64,000 nucleotides of DNA, taken from positions 10,124 through 74,123 of the forward strand of contig CAVJWC010000005.1 in NCBI GenBank assembly GCA_963653425.1, in the 5' to 3' direction. Under the pieces are notes generated by a model that saw only the letters and a program-made list of their open reading frames with translations, was not told the origin of the DNA and searched no databases. The DNA is from UMGS692 sp963653425. Its GTDB lineage: Bacteria > Bacillota > Clostridia > Christensenellales > CAG-314. This document shows, piece by piece, positions 1 through 11,500 of this stretch (the stretch's first letter is position 1; the number at the start of each line of letters is the position of its first letter). Both the position numbers and the translations under genes were made by a program.

Positions 1-1057
1 TGGTGGGCATGTTGGAAACTTCGTTAACGAGTTTGATACCCATATCAACGATTGCTTTTGCGTCTTCGATTCTGATTTCGTTCTGCATAGCGCAAGGCAT
101 ATAGATGTCAGCCTTAACGTTACCCCAAGGTTTCTTGCCGGCAACGAATTCGCAACCGTACTTGTCTGCGTAATCCTTAACTTTGTTTCTTCCGCTTGCA
201 CGCATTTCGAGCATGTAATCGATCTTTTCGCCGGAAACGCCGTCTTTGTCGTAAATGTATCCGTCGGGTCCGCTGAGGGTGAGAACCTTACCGCCGAGTT
301 CGGTGATCTTGAGAGCTGCGCCCCAAGCAACGTTGCCGAAACCGGAGAGACAGAAAGTCTTACCTTTGATGGTGTCGCCCTGATGAGCGAGAACTTCGTT
401 AAGGAAGTAAGTTGCGCCGAAACCGGTAGCTTCGGGTCTGATAAGGCTGCCGCCGAAAGAACGGCCCTTGCCGGTGAGAACGCCGTTTTCGTAAGCGTTT
501 CTGATACGTTTATACTGTCCGAAGAGGTAACCGATTTCTCTTCCGCCAACACCCATATCGCCTGCCGGTACGTCTACGTCCGGTCCGATGTGACGATAAA
601 GTTCGGTCATGAAGCTCTGGCAGAATCTCATAACTTCAGCGTCGGACTTTCCGGCGGGATCGAAGTCACTGCCGCCCTTGCCGCCGCCCATGGGAAGGCT
701 GGTAAGGCTGTTCTTGAAGGTCTGTTCAAAACCGAGGAACTTAATGATGCTGAGGTTTACGTTAGACTGGAAACGAAGGCCTCCCTTGTAGGGTCCGATA
801 GCAGAGTTGAACTGAACTCTGTAACCGCGGTTAACGTGAGGCTGTCCCTTATCGTCCGTCCAGGGTACTCTGAACATAATCTGACGTTCGGGTTCTACGA
901 GACGCTCGAGAATAGCGTTCTTTCTGTAAAGTTCTTCGTTTGCTTCTACTACGGGAGCAAGAGAAGTAAGAACTTCTTTTACGGTCTGCATAAATTCGGG
1001 TTGTCCCGGATTCTTAGCTTCTGTAGCGGCTATAACTTCATTAATGTAGTTAGACAT
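1..1057 (-). CDS. gdhA: NADP-type glutamate dehydrogenase, 3' end cut by window edge
   Basis: Interconverts 2-oxoglutarate plus ammonium and glutamate in the cytoplasm. The minus strand reads open from an ATG at 1057 to the window edge, giving 352 residues of a protein that is normally about 445, so the C-terminus is missing. The N-terminal dimerisation segment is followed by the substrate domain, with catalytic Lys127 in PMGGGKGGSDFDP and Asp167 in VPAGDMGVG, then the start of the Rossmann domain with GFGNVA at 239-244. A GGAGG ribosome site lies just before the ATG, and a consensus promoter lies at 1116-1144. The family call is secure; NADP rather than NAD preference is inferred from overall resemblance to the bacterial hexameric enzymes. 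Confidence 0.95.
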   Translation of the reverse strand, partial: MSNYINEVIAATEAKNPGQPEFMQTVKEVLTSLAPVVEANEELYRKNAILERLVEPERQIMFRVPWTDDKGQPHVNRGYRVQFNSAIGPYKGGLRFQSNVNLSIIKFLGFEQTFKNSLTSLPMGGGKGGSDFDPAGKSDAEVMRFCQSFMTELYRHIGPDVDVPAGDMGVGGREIGYLFGQYKRIRNAYENGVLTGKGRSFGGSLIRPEATGFGATYFLNEVLAHQGDTIKGKTFCLSGFGNVAWGAALKITELGGKVLTLSGPDGYIYDKDGVSGEKIDYMLEMRASGRNKVKDYADKYGCEFVAGKKPWGNVKADIYMPCAMQNEIRIEDAKAIVDMGIKLVNEVSNMPT

Positions 1058-1115
1058 GTTTTTCCTCCACATATTCTTGGGATTGTCCTTTCGGCTATCC
1101 CGTTTATCACTTGCA

Positions 1116-1144
1116 ATTATATTGGTTCGTCGGCATAAAGTCAA
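1116..1144 (-). promoter_or_regulatory. Sigma-A-type promoter for gdhA
   Basis: On the minus strand there is TTGACT (1144-1139), a 17-base spacer and TATAAT (1121-1116). The start codon follows about 58 bases downstream. It is a near-consensus vegetative promoter. Confidence 0.75.
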
Positions 1145-1219
1145 GTAAAATCCGAACTTTTCGCGTTATTTTTATTGCGTAAATTTATACCAGTAGCGCG
1201 TTAACGTCAAGATTAAACT

Positions 1220-1831
1220 TTATTTACTCAAATTATCCTTATCCGAATCCTTGTCCGAAGCGTACTCTTCTTCGAGGGGAACGACGGCTTTTTTGACGGG
1301 CAGAAAAACGCCGATTCCCGCTATTCCGCCTATAAGAGCGGTAACGAGCTGGATTATGCCGTAGTTGATTTTAAGCATAGCCACGCCCTTTTCGGGAATG
1401 CCTATAAGCGAGATAATCACGCCCGCGAGAAGAAAACTCATATACGCCCATTTAAGCGCGGAACCTGCGATTATTCCGATAATCGTTCTTACGGTAAAGG
1501 AATTTATCTTGTTTCTGAGAAGCTTTTCCAAAAAATAAAGTCCGAGTACGAAAAGAACGTTTGCTATCGCGACGAAGGGCATTAACTGCGGATAGCGCAT
1601 ATGTCCCGTAACGAAACCCATAACGGGCGTAAGACAGCCTACGATAAGTCCGCTTTTCACACCCACCAGAAGCACGGAAACGCACAGAACGGCGTTAATG
1701 AGGCTTGCGCTGAAAAAGTTTGAGGGGAGAGCGGGTACGGCTCCGCCTATCATATCTCCGAGATACTGAAAAAGAACCACGAGCGCCAGCATTATAGCCG
1801 TTCTCGCCACGAATTTTGCCGTTTTCGTCAT
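1220..1831 (-). CDS. ECF transporter S component (substrate-binding membrane subunit)
   Basis: This 203-residue, very hydrophobic protein has about six predicted membrane segments and a charged acidic C-terminal tail (DKDSDKD). Size, topology and the N-terminal pattern of a short basic lead followed by MLALVVLFQYLG fit the S components of energy-coupling-factor vitamin and metal importers. Such proteins dock on a shared EcfA1-EcfA2-EcfT module, and one is encoded in this window at 27180-29695. The substrate cannot be read from the sequence, and no riboswitch was recognised upstream. A TAAGGAG ribosome site precedes the ATG at 1831. It may also be a general DUF-type membrane protein of similar fold. 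Confidence 0.7.
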   Translation of the reverse strand: MTKTAKFVARTAIMLALVVLFQYLGDMIGGAVPALPSNFFSASLINAVLCVSVLLVGVKSGLIVGCLTPVMGFVTGHMRYPQLMPFVAIANVLFVLGLYFLEKLLRNKINSFTVRTIIGIIAGSALKWAYMSFLLAGVIISLIGIPEKGVAMLKINYGIIQLVTALIGGIAGIGVFLPVKKAVVPLEEEYASDKDSDKDNLSK

Positions 1832-1884
1832 TTGTAATTACTCCTTACGGTACGCGATATGCGTTTTTTGTTGCATTTTTCGCT

Positions 1885-2090
1885 TAAAACCAAAGCTTTC
1901 CGCTGTGATTTTGCTTAAAATCAAAGCTTTTCGCTATGTTTTCGCTTGAAACCAAAGCGTTCAGGCTTCGGAAAGGCGTTCGGGTTTTCCGATTAAATAA
2001 ATCCGGGCACTGAAACCGTTAAATGAAATTAAGTACTGAAACCTATTGAATGAATCCGAGTACTGAAACCGTTAAACGAATTTAACTCGC
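1885..2090. repeat. Two degenerate tandem arrays upstream of the ECF S gene
   Basis: The first array (about 1889-1980) has three copies of a 31-bp unit with the core CGCTTAAAACCAAAGC. The second (about 2006-2085) has three copies of a 26-27-bp unit with the core AGTACTGAAACC. The rest of the 1832-2313 gap holds no convincing gene. See the finding on locally generated arrays. Confidence 0.7.
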
Positions 2091-2313
2091 GGAACTCAAC
2101 GCACGGAAATTATTATAACATAAAAAAGCTCGGTGCAAACGAAAATTACGGCAGAATTTTGTATTTTCCGCCGTAAATGATATTACCCTGTTAAAGCACG
2201 CGCCCGTAACCGTAATCCGAAGTCCGATTATCTCCCGTTTTATAAAATCGCGCGTTCCCGTTAAATACCGAACGCCTTATTAAATACGGAATGCCTTTGA
2301 ATTCGTAGCTTAA

Positions 2314-3678
2314 TCAGATTACGGTATATCCTTCCGTACCTTTTATTACTTTTAAGATATTTTCTTCTTCGAGAGTGGCACAGTTTATATACACGAAATA
2401 TTCTTCGTTATCGTTTACACACCTGAATTCGTAGCAGAGTATTTCTGCGTCGTTTTTGGGTATTAAAGCAATTTTCGTCTCTTTTACGGTGAGACTTTCG
2501 GACAAACGTTTTACGGCTTCCCGTGTTTTGTCTTCGGAAAGAGTCAGATCGCGACGGGTGTGATTAAAGACGTAACTGCTGCCTTCAATTCCGACGACAA
2601 CTCCCTTTACCGTGTCGACGGTGACCTTCACGAGGTTGGGGTAGATTATTATTCCGTTCACGGCGGGGCAGAGATTAACGTAAACGTAGCCTTCTATGGA
2701 TTTACTCACCCACACGGCTTTTACGTCGTAACCCGCTTTACGCGCGAACTCTTCCGCGACCAAGACGCATTCGTCCTTTCCGAGAACTTCGGTAACTTCT
2801 TCTCTTTCCGAGTATCCGTTCATCTGAACGATATATCCGCCCGTAGAAGTCGCGTTTATTTCGAAGTTTCCTTTATCCGTGGAAACGGAAAAACTATGCG
2901 TGAGTGCGGATTTAGCGAGAAAACTCGTCTTATAAACGACTTCGTTTACCGAGTAGTCCGCTAAAAGTTCCGAGATTTTGTCTTTAAGTCGGCTTACGCT
3001 GTAAGTTTCTCCCGAGAGTTTGCTTTTATCCGTTAAATCTTTTCCGTCGGAAAAAGGTCCGTCGTAGATAAGCCGAGGGTATTCGAAAGTTTCCTGCTTT
3101 TCTTCCGAAGAGAAACTTCCGCTCATTGAAAAACCGTCGCTTTGACCAAACGCCTTCGAAAGCGAAACGCCGTCAAGACTTTCGAGCGTTTTGTTTATAT
3201 TTCCGCTTAAAAGATTCGCGGTCTTTTTCATTTCGGTAATGACAGCCAAGTCTTCCTCGGTTAAATCCTTGCCCGAATTAAGTTTTTTAAGAAGCGACTT
3301 GGAGTAATCGGTAACCTGATTTATAAACTTCACCGTTCTGCTCACGTCTTCCCTGTAAAAAGGAATAAGCGAAGCGTAACTTTCCGCGGCTTCTCCCTGT
3401 AAAGTAAGTTTTACGAGAAGTTCGTGACGGATTTCTTTCGAAGAGGAGAGGGCGGTTTTTCCGAGATTGACTTCGATGTTGTTCATAGCGTCCGCAAGCC
3501 CGTAAAAACTACTGCGCATATAGTTTTCGAGCGCGTAGGATTGAGTCTGTGCGGTTTGGTTTTCCTTCGAGCTTTTTATAAAAGCGACGGCTAAAACCGA
3601 CGATGAAATTATTCCGACCAAAGCAAAACAAACGGCTGTTATAAGCCAAATTTCCGTGGCTTTACGATTTTCGTTCAT
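2314..3678 (-). CDS. ypeB: YpeB-like germination protein
   Basis: A 454-residue protein with one N-terminal membrane anchor (about residues 12-34), a long helical region, the segment PRLIYDGPFSD typical of YpeB near residue 200, and C-terminal PepSY-like repeats. In Bacillus and Clostridia YpeB is needed for correct localisation and stability of the spore-cortex lytic enzyme SleB. Here it follows sleB by 25 bases on the same strand, the conserved sleB-ypeB order. The length matches the family. It acts in the spore envelope and has no known enzymatic activity. The start is the ATG at 3678, with an AAAGGAG ribosome site. Confidence 0.9.
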   Translation of the reverse strand: MNENRKATEIWLITAVCFALVGIISSSVLAVAFIKSSKENQTAQTQSYALENYMRSSFYGLADAMNNIEVNLGKTALSSSKEIRHELLVKLTLQGEAAESYASLIPFYREDVSRTVKFINQVTDYSKSLLKKLNSGKDLTEEDLAVITEMKKTANLLSGNINKTLESLDGVSLSKAFGQSDGFSMSGSFSSEEKQETFEYPRLIYDGPFSDGKDLTDKSKLSGETYSVSRLKDKISELLADYSVNEVVYKTSFLAKSALTHSFSVSTDKGNFEINATSTGGYIVQMNGYSEREEVTEVLGKDECVLVAEEFARKAGYDVKAVWVSKSIEGYVYVNLCPAVNGIIIYPNLVKVTVDTVKGVVVGIEGSSYVFNHTRRDLTLSEDKTREAVKRLSESLTVKETKIALIPKNDAEILCYEFRCVNDNEEYFVYINCATLEEENILKVIKGTEGYTVI

Positions 3679-3703
3679 GGTAGTCTCCTTTATTCGTCCG
3701 TTT

Positions 3704-4378
3704 TCATGTGCAGAAAACGTGGTTTCCTATGGTTACGACGACGGGACGGCTTCTTATCCATTTGTTGGTAGCCGTTTTGGGGTTATAATAGTACACGCAC
3801 CCGTAAGTCGGATCCCAGCCGTTAAGAGCGTCCTGCGCCGCCCTCAGACATTCGTCGTCCGTTCCGAGATTTATCTGTCCGTCGTCAACTGCGGTAAAGG
3901 CTCCCGACTGATAAATTACGCCCGAAACGGTATTTGGGAAGCTACTGCTTTTGACCCGGTTGAGAATTACCGCGGCAACCGCGACTTTGCCCGTGTAAGG
4001 TTCTCCGCGCGCTTCTCCGTAAACGCATCTGGCAAGAAGATATAGGTCGTTTCCGCTCGCCGAAGCCTGTCCCGAAGAAGAAGTAAGCGTAATGCCCATC
4101 GCCGCAGCCGTTTTCGCGCCTACGATTCCGTCCGCCGTGAGTCCGTTCTTTCTTTGAAAATACCTGACCGCGGTTACGGTTTTGCTTCCGTAAATTCCGT
4201 CCGCGTTTCCCGTGTAATATCCCCAGTTTTTGAGCTTTGTCTGTACCTTTTTAACCAGAGAACCCGAACTGCCCTGTCTTAAAACTTCCGCGTCCGCGCT
4301 TTTTAAGGTCGCCGTAAACGCTACTGCCACGCACAAAAACAGACATAACGCCAAAGCGACTTTCTTTCCTTTTTTCAT
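3704..4378 (-). CDS. sleB: Spore-cortex lytic enzyme SleB
   Basis: A 224-residue secreted protein: basic signal peptide with hydrophobic core (residues 4-28), a peptidoglycan-binding domain (about 33-95, with the typical NADGIYGSKT and TADGIVGAKT repeats) and a Hydrolase_2 catalytic domain (about 111-224). Glu122 in VYGEARGEPYTGK is the likely catalytic acid of this lytic-transglycosylase family. SleB degrades muramic-delta-lactam cortex peptidoglycan during spore germination. It is first in an operon with ypeB. An AAAGGAG ribosome site precedes the ATG. Regulation by a forespore sigma factor is expected for the family, but I could not define such a promoter confidently. Confidence 0.93.
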   Translation of the reverse strand: MKKGKKVALALCLFLCVAVAFTATLKSADAEVLRQGSSGSLVKKVQTKLKNWGYYTGNADGIYGSKTVTAVRYFQRKNGLTADGIVGAKTAAAMGITLTSSSGQASASGNDLYLLARCVYGEARGEPYTGKVAVAAVILNRVKSSSFPNTVSGVIYQSGAFTAVDDGQINLGTDDECLRAAQDALNGWDPTYGCVYYYNPKTATNKWIRSRPVVVTIGNHVFCT

Positions 4379-4731
4379 AACTTTTCACTCCTTTTTGTTT
4401 TTAAATTCGTTTCGTCATTCGGCTTGATTATAAATCGGTTTTACCTTGATTCGGGTTTCGTCATAAACTCGTTTCATTATCCGGCGTCGTTTTATCTGCT
4501 CCCGTTTTTCCGTAAACAGTCTTTTCCGTTATAAGTCAGCCGTTTCCGTTTGAACGAACGGTTTATAGCAGAATGTTTCCCCTTTTTCGCGTTTTGAATA
4601 CGCCGGTGCGTTTTTAATATAGTTTTTTCTTACGTTTTTCACCTTATTTTTCCGAATTCTTCTAAAAAAAACAAAAGTCGCTTTATTTCATGAAATGCTG
4701 CAAAATATCACTCTTTTTTCTTTTCAAATCG

Positions 4732-4794
4732 TTGACAAATCTTCCGGATTTGTGCTAATATACAATGTGCATAGTATGTTGGCACTTCGCCAAG
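4732..4794 (+). promoter_or_regulatory. Promoter and hairpin upstream of the MarR-type gene
   Basis: TTGACA (4732-4737), an 18-base spacer and TAATAT (4756-4761). Just downstream is the small inverted repeat TTGGC-ACTTC-GCCAA (about 4780-4794), which could be an operator or a leader hairpin. The remainder of the 4379-4883 gap contains no gene I can support. Confidence 0.65.
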
Positions 4795-4883
4795 ATATGA
4801 GTTTAGATTTTACGGCTATGCAGTTTAAGAATGCGCAATGCAAAAACGGCGTTAAAAAATTAAAAAGACGGAGATGAACTAAA

Positions 4884-5408
4884 ATGTTGGACAGACAATT
4901 TCACAATCAATTAGGTAACAAATTCGACCACTTCATGATGAAATTCCGTTATCATGTAATTCACCCCGTTAACCGACTGCTTATTGCCGACGGCGTAAAG
5001 CTTTTCTCGCTCAACAGCTCGCTCAGAAGGGCTTTGGGTACCATGCTTAAGATAAACAACGGCGAAGGCTGGTGCAGTCTGTGCGACCTTGCCACCTACG
5101 CTCACCTCGACCGTTCTCACACTACGAAAGCCGTTATCGAACTCGAAAGACTTGGATACGCAAAGAGATTTTACAGAAAGAACGATAAACGCGTCTACGT
5201 GGAACTCCTTCCCGACGGAAAACAGTTCGTTACCGAAGGCGACGAAATGTGGGACGAAGTGCAGACCAATTATTTCAGCAGGTGTTTAACCGATGACCAG
5301 CTCAAAGAACTGGACGAAAGCATAACCAAGGTAATAGACATTCTCGAAAATCTCGATCCCGAAAAATGCGACATTACCTGCGTAGAGAATTTCAGACAGG
5401 ACAGATAA
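4884..5408 (+). CDS. MarR-like winged-helix transcriptional regulator
   Basis: A 174-residue protein. An N-terminal helix is followed by a winged helix-turn-helix at about 55-115 (recognition segment LDRSHTTKAVIELERLGYAKR; wing around RKNDKRVYVELLPDG) and C-terminal dimerisation helices, the usual MarR layout and nearly the usual length. MarR proteins repress nearby genes and release DNA on binding a small ligand or on oxidation. Several cysteines are present (CSLC near residue 56, CDITC near the end), so redox sensing is possible but unproven. It lies 165 bases upstream of, and co-directional with, the giant protease gene, which is a candidate target. Confidence 0.8.
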   Translation: MLDRQFHNQLGNKFDHFMMKFRYHVIHPVNRLLIADGVKLFSLNSSLRRALGTMLKINNGEGWCSLCDLATYAHLDRSHTTKAVIELERLGYAKRFYRKNDKRVYVELLPDGKQFVTEGDEMWDEVQTNYFSRCLTDDQLKELDESITKVIDILENLDPEKCDITCVENFRQDR

Positions 5409-5411
5409 ATT

Positions 5412-5500
5412 TCAATATAAATTTCATAAAAGACGAGTAAGCTTAAAGGTAAGTTTATAAAAGACGAAGTAAGCTGAAAACGAATTTCCGTAAAAACGGA
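5412..5500. repeat. Short degenerate tandem array (31-bp unit)
   Basis: Two clear copies and a decayed third copy of a 31-bp unit with core TTATAAAAGACGAAGTAAGC lie between the MarR-type gene and the protease gene. Confidence 0.5.
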
Positions 5501-5572
5501 ATAAATCACGAACAGCAACGGCAGGACCGTTTACTGTATAAATTTTTTTCACATTTCTTTAAGGAGGAACTC

Positions 5573-8500
5573 ATGAAAAACCAGAAACTGACAATAGTTC
5601 TTATGCTGTTGGTTCTTGCTCTTTTCGTAGGTTGCAGTCTGAACGTTCCCCAGAATGAACAGAACGATACTTCGAAAACGACTCTCAGTGTAAGACGCAT
5701 CGACAAAGAAAGCGGATTCAACACCGCGTTCTCCGTTCAGTCCGATGCAAGCGAAAACCTCGTAATTAACGATTACGACAAAGTTTCCGTTATCGTCGAA
5801 ATCGGCGACGGCCTGGCAGCTACCTACGTAAAAGGCAGTTATGCAAGCTTTGCTGATTTTTACGCTTCGGAAGAAGGTATGGCTCTCGCTGCAGAAATGA
5901 AAGCTACCCGCGAAAGCGCAATGGCTGAAGTTGCGGCGCTCGGCGCAGACCTTAACGGCGCGTATACTTACACCACTCTTCTTAACGGTTTCAGCGCGGT
6001 TATCGAATTCGGCAAAATCGACGAAATCGAAAAACTTGCCTGCGTTAAATCCGTAGAAATCTCCGAAGAATATTCCGCACCCGAAGTTACCGTATCTTCC
6101 GTAAACGAACTCTTCGGCGGCGACGGTATCTTTGATAACGAAACCCAGTATAAGGGCGAAGGCACTCTCGTTGCCGTTATCGATACCGGTCTCGATTATG
6201 ACCACGACGCATTCCAGAAGGAACCCGACGTTCAGGTTATGACTCTTTCCGACCTTGAAAAAGTTTATCAGTACACCAACGCTTATTATCTTACCGAAAT
6301 GGACGCTTCCGACTACTATCTCAGCGGAAAGATCCCCTTCGCCTTCGACTATGCAGACGAAGACTGCAACGTAAAACCCTCCGATTACGCAGGCCGTAAC
6401 GTTGACGCCGCTCCTCACGGAACGCACGTTGCAGGTATCATCCTCGGTAACAACGACGAAATTCAGGGCGCAGCTTGCAACGCACAGCTGGCTATGATGA
6501 AAGTTTTCTCCGACGCCGGCGCAACCAGCAACATCACCATCGTTGCAGCTCTTGAAGACTGCGTAGTTCTCGGTGTTGACATGGCTAACCTTTCTCTCGG
6601 CGCAACCTGCGGATATTCCGTTGCAAGAGACAGCTCCGCAGAACAGATGAACCGTATTATGGCTTTGGCTGAAGACGCAGGTCTTTCTCTCTTCTGCGCT
6701 TCCGGTAACTATAATACCGCTCACCACGACACCAGCTACAACAGCCTGGTTCTTAACGAAAACCCCGATAACGGCGTAGTAAGCGCACCCGCTTCCTACA
6801 GACCCGCTTTGTCCGTAGGTTCCGTTAACTCTTCCAGAAAACTCGTCGCTTCCGTTGACAACGGCTCCAAGACCGTTGAACTCATCGACTCCGTCGACGC
6901 TAACGGCAGCGCATACAGATTCATCGAAATCCTCGGTGAAGAAAGAGAAAAGACTTTCGAATACGTAGTAGTTCCCGGTTACGGCGAAGACGCGGATTAC
7001 GAAGGCATCGACGTTACCGGTAAGATCGCTCTCGTTACGAGAGGCGGTATCACTTTCGGTGACAAACAGCTCATTGCAGCGGAGCACGGCGCTGTTGCAT
7101 GCTTCATTCTTAACACTTCTACCGAAGGCGTAAGAGCGCAGATCGCTGATCTTGCTATCCCGACCGTAGTAGTATCCGTTTCCGACGCTGAAGTTCTTAA
7201 GAACGCAACCGTCAAGAACGTTACCATCAACGAAGACAGCGAACTCTTCATCAGAAGTTACTTCTCTTCCATGGGCGCTCTTCCCGACGGAACCATCGGC
7301 GTTGACCTTATGGGCGTAGGCGGAAACGTTTACTCTTCCGTTCTTCACTCCTATGCGGTAGCTCAGGGTCTTGACGACGATTACGCAACCATGAGCGGTA
7401 CCTCTATGGCATCGCCTAACGTAACCGGCGTTGCGGCTGCTGTTACCTCTTACTTCAAACAGAACTATCCTTACCTCACCAACGCTCAGATCAGAGATAT
7501 GCTTTACGCTCTCCTTATGAGTACCGCTGACGTAGTTAAGGATTCCGACGGTCACGCTCTTTCTCCCAGAATGCAGGGCGCAGGCGTTGCCAACGTTTAT
7601 AACGCAATCAATTCTTCCGCTTACCTTAAAGTTGCCAACACTCCGCTCTCCAAGCTCAGCCTCGGCAGCGACGTAGAAAAGGAAGGTATCTATACCCTTC
7701 GTTTCAGCGTAGTTAACTTCGGCGAAGAAGACATCACCTATAACGTAACCGCTGACGCTTATTCCGAAAAGACCTCTCAGGGTTATATCCTCGGTCAGCC
7801 TTACGCTTTCGACGACGCTTCCTACGTAGTATACGCAGACGGCGAACTCGTTGAAGACAACAACGTAACCGTAAAAGCAGGCACCATGCTTTCTCTTAAG
7901 GTTATCGTTACCATTACCGACGCAGACAAAGAATATATGGATCGTTACTTCAAGAACGGTATTTACGTTGAAGGTTTCGTATACCTCAAGACCGAAGAAG
8001 ATTCCGACCTTTCTATTCCTTACATGGCATTCTACGGCGACTGGTACGGAAGCATGCCTTTGTTTGACGGCGTAACCGGCGGATCTTCTCAGATGAGCAC
8101 CACCGGCCCCTCCTACAACGTAACTTACAAGTTCAACGGAAGCGGCGCAGGCCTTATCCTTCCCAAGGATTACACTGCATTCCCGTACACCGTAGCCGAC
8201 GGATACACCACCCCCGCCAACAGCGATAAGTTCCTCGGTATCGGCAAAGAATTCGGCGTTGACTCCGTAGTAGTCACCACCCTCAGAAACCTTACCGATT
8301 TCGGTCTTTACTTCACCGACGCCATCACCGGCGAATATCTCCTTTACGGCGAATTCGGTTCCCTTATCAAAGCTTACAACTACTACGGATCTCAGGTAGT
8401 TAACGTAAGAGCGGAATTCTCCGAAGAAGAAGAAAAAGTTAACGCAAACAACTACAATCTTGCAAACAACCAGAGAGTCACCATGATGATGTACGGTACG

Positions 8501-11500
8501 TTTGAAGACAAGACCACCCAGACTCTTTACTGGAACTTCTTCGTAGACTACGAGAACCCCACGATTCTTAAAGCAGAAAAAGAAGAAAAAGACGGTAAGA
8601 CTCTCCTTAACCTCAGCGCATACGACAACGGCACCATGATCGCTCTTAAGCTTTACACCGAAAAGGACGGCAAGGCTATAGACCTTCTTAACGACACCGT
8701 TATTCCGCTTTCCGATACTTCCGTAGCGGGCGCAGACAACAATTACGTAATCGATATTACTCCTTATCTTGCAAATATCGTCGACAACACACTTATCGTT
8801 GAAGTCGTTGACTCTGCAAGAAACACTTCTTCCTACGTTATGGATCTTACCGGCGCTGAAACGACCGACGCCGTTATCGGCAACGTTGAATCTTCCGAAA
8901 CCGATCAGGTCTACTACATTTCTTCCGAAATGTTCGCTCAGGACGAAACTCAGATTTCCGCATACGATCCCGCTAAACCCGAATTCGAAGTTGAAGGCAC
9001 CGTTCTCGTTGCTTACAACGGACAGGGCGGCGACGTAGTTATCCCCTCCGATCTCGGTATTACCTCTATCGGTAAGAAAGCTTTCTACGGTAACGAAACT
9101 ATCACCAGCGTAGTTATTCCCGAAGGCGTAACCCTCATCGGCGAAGCTTCCTTCAGCCGTTGCTACAACATGACCAAGATCGTTCTTTCTTCCACGGTTG
9201 ACACTCTTGACGACGAAGCCTTCTACGGTTGCGTTAAACTCGGCGACATCAACCTCGAAGACGCTCAGATCACTTCTTACAACAGAATGTCCCTCGGCGG
9301 AAACAAAGCTCTTACCACTATTACCATCCCGGCAGTAAACGGTATCGTTTCCATGAGCGGTGCGTTCTACGCTTGTATGAACCTCGAAGAAATCATCGTT
9401 GACGCTCAGCTCGGCAGATGTACCAGTGAATTCAACTTCTGTCCCAAACTTAAGAAGATCACCTTCAACGCTCCCGTTGCTCAGCTCGTAAACGCTTGCT
9501 TCAACTATCTTGACGGTCTCGAAGAACTCAACTTCATGTCCACCGTTACCGAAATCGGCGGTTACACCTACATTAAGTATGCTAACAGATACGTTCTCTA
9601 CTTCACGGCTTGCGGACTTAAATCCCTTAAGACCATCAACTTCTACGGCGACGTTAAGAAGATAACCGGTCTTGCGTTCAACACCTGTGAAAATCTTGAA
9701 AACGTTACCTTCTACGGAAACATCCCCGAAAAGAACCTTTCCGCATTCGGTAACTGCCCGAAACTTTCCGGCGGTTTCACCCTCGGCGAAGGCAACGACA
9801 ACTACATCAAGGACGAATCCGGCGCTATCTATAACCTTGACAAGACCAAGATGTACAACCCCAACTGTTGGGAACCCGACGGAGAATTCGTTCTTCCCGA
9901 AACCATCACCAGCCTCGAAGCAAGAATGTTCGCTGACTCCGAAAAGATGCTCAGCACCAACATGGGTACCGTAACCGTATCCGATGACGGTATAGTCGAC
10001 TTCGTTGGTATGATGCAGACCGGCGATAACAAGCCCACCAGAACCAAGTTCACGAACATCGTCCTTCACGACGGTATCACCGCTATTCCCGACGAATGCT
10101 TCTCCAACAACATTAACCTGACCTTCGACCTCAGCAACATTACCTCCTTCGGTAAGTACTGTCTGAGAAACACCGGTTTCACCTCTATCGTTCTCGGCGA
10201 CAACGTAACCAAGATCGATTACGCACCCTGGATCGAATGCGCTAAGCTCACCGAACTCTCTATCAGCGAAAAGACCAACGTTACGGGCTTCTATTACTGG
10301 TACTCCGGAACGGGCTTCACCACAATCGAAATCCCCTCTTACATCAACGTAAGCGAAGCTAACTACCTCGTTCAGAACAACTACAACGTAACCGAGATTA
10401 CCCTTCCCGAAGGAACGACGACTCTGCCCTATTACTTCGCATACAATTGTCCCAATCTCGTAAGCGTTAAGAATACCGAATCCGTCGAAATCGTACGCGC
10501 CGGCGCATTCTCCGCATGTACTTCTCTGAAGTCCATCGACCTGCCCAACGTTACGACCATCGAAACCGCGTTCAACGGATGTACTTCTCTTGAATATGCA
10601 AACTACGGCGACAAACTTACGTCCCTTGGTGCTCTTGCATTCGAAGGCTGTTCCTCCCTTAAGAAGATTTATTATCCCGCAGGACTCAAGGTTAACGTAT
10701 TCAACGTATTCAGCGTCTTCACCGGCGTAGAAGAATTCGTTGTAGACAGCGAAAACACCATGTACGCAAGCGACGATTACGGCGTTCTTTACAACAAGAG
10801 AATGAACTACATCGTTGCATATCCTCTTGCTAACCAGCAGGAAGAATACGTTGCTCCCGATAGCGCAATGTCCATGACGGCAAGCACTTTCGCATACGCT
10901 CCTTACCTTAAGAAGGTTTCTCTTCCCAACGTAAGAGCTATTGCCGACACTGCTTTCAGAGACTCTGCTCTTGAAGAAATCTATGCTCCCAACGCAGGCA
11001 CCATAGGTTACGGCGCATTCATGAACACCAACCTTAAAGCTTACGATTTCAGCAACACGTCTTTGATTTACTCCGACGCGTTCAGAAACAGCAAGATTCA
11101 GGAAGTCGTTCTTTACGATTGTCTTGAATACATCAGCTCGACCGTATTCGCTTATTGCAGCGACCTCAGAAGAGTAGTTATCCCCGCAAACGCTCCCGAA
11201 ATCATCTTCTCCTCCGTATTCGAAGGCTGTCTCGACATCGAAGAAATCGTTATCGAAGAAGGTTATCAGTACCTCGTTGAAGAAAACGACTTCATCATGA
11301 ACGTAGACAAGACTCAGCTTTACTACAGCTTCAACGATTCCGAAGAAGTAGTAATCCCCGAAGGCGTTATCTACGTAGGAACCAACGCGTTTGCTAACAG
11401 CACCAACCTTAAGTCCGTCGTTCTTCCTTCTACTTTGAAGCAGATCGGCTCTAAGGCATTCTACGGTTGCACGAACCTCGAAAAGGTAACCTTCCTCAGC

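Noticed and set aside
383..1138. Open frame on the plus strand opposite gdhA
   Set aside because: It lies antisense to a clear glutamate dehydrogenase and shows no family features.
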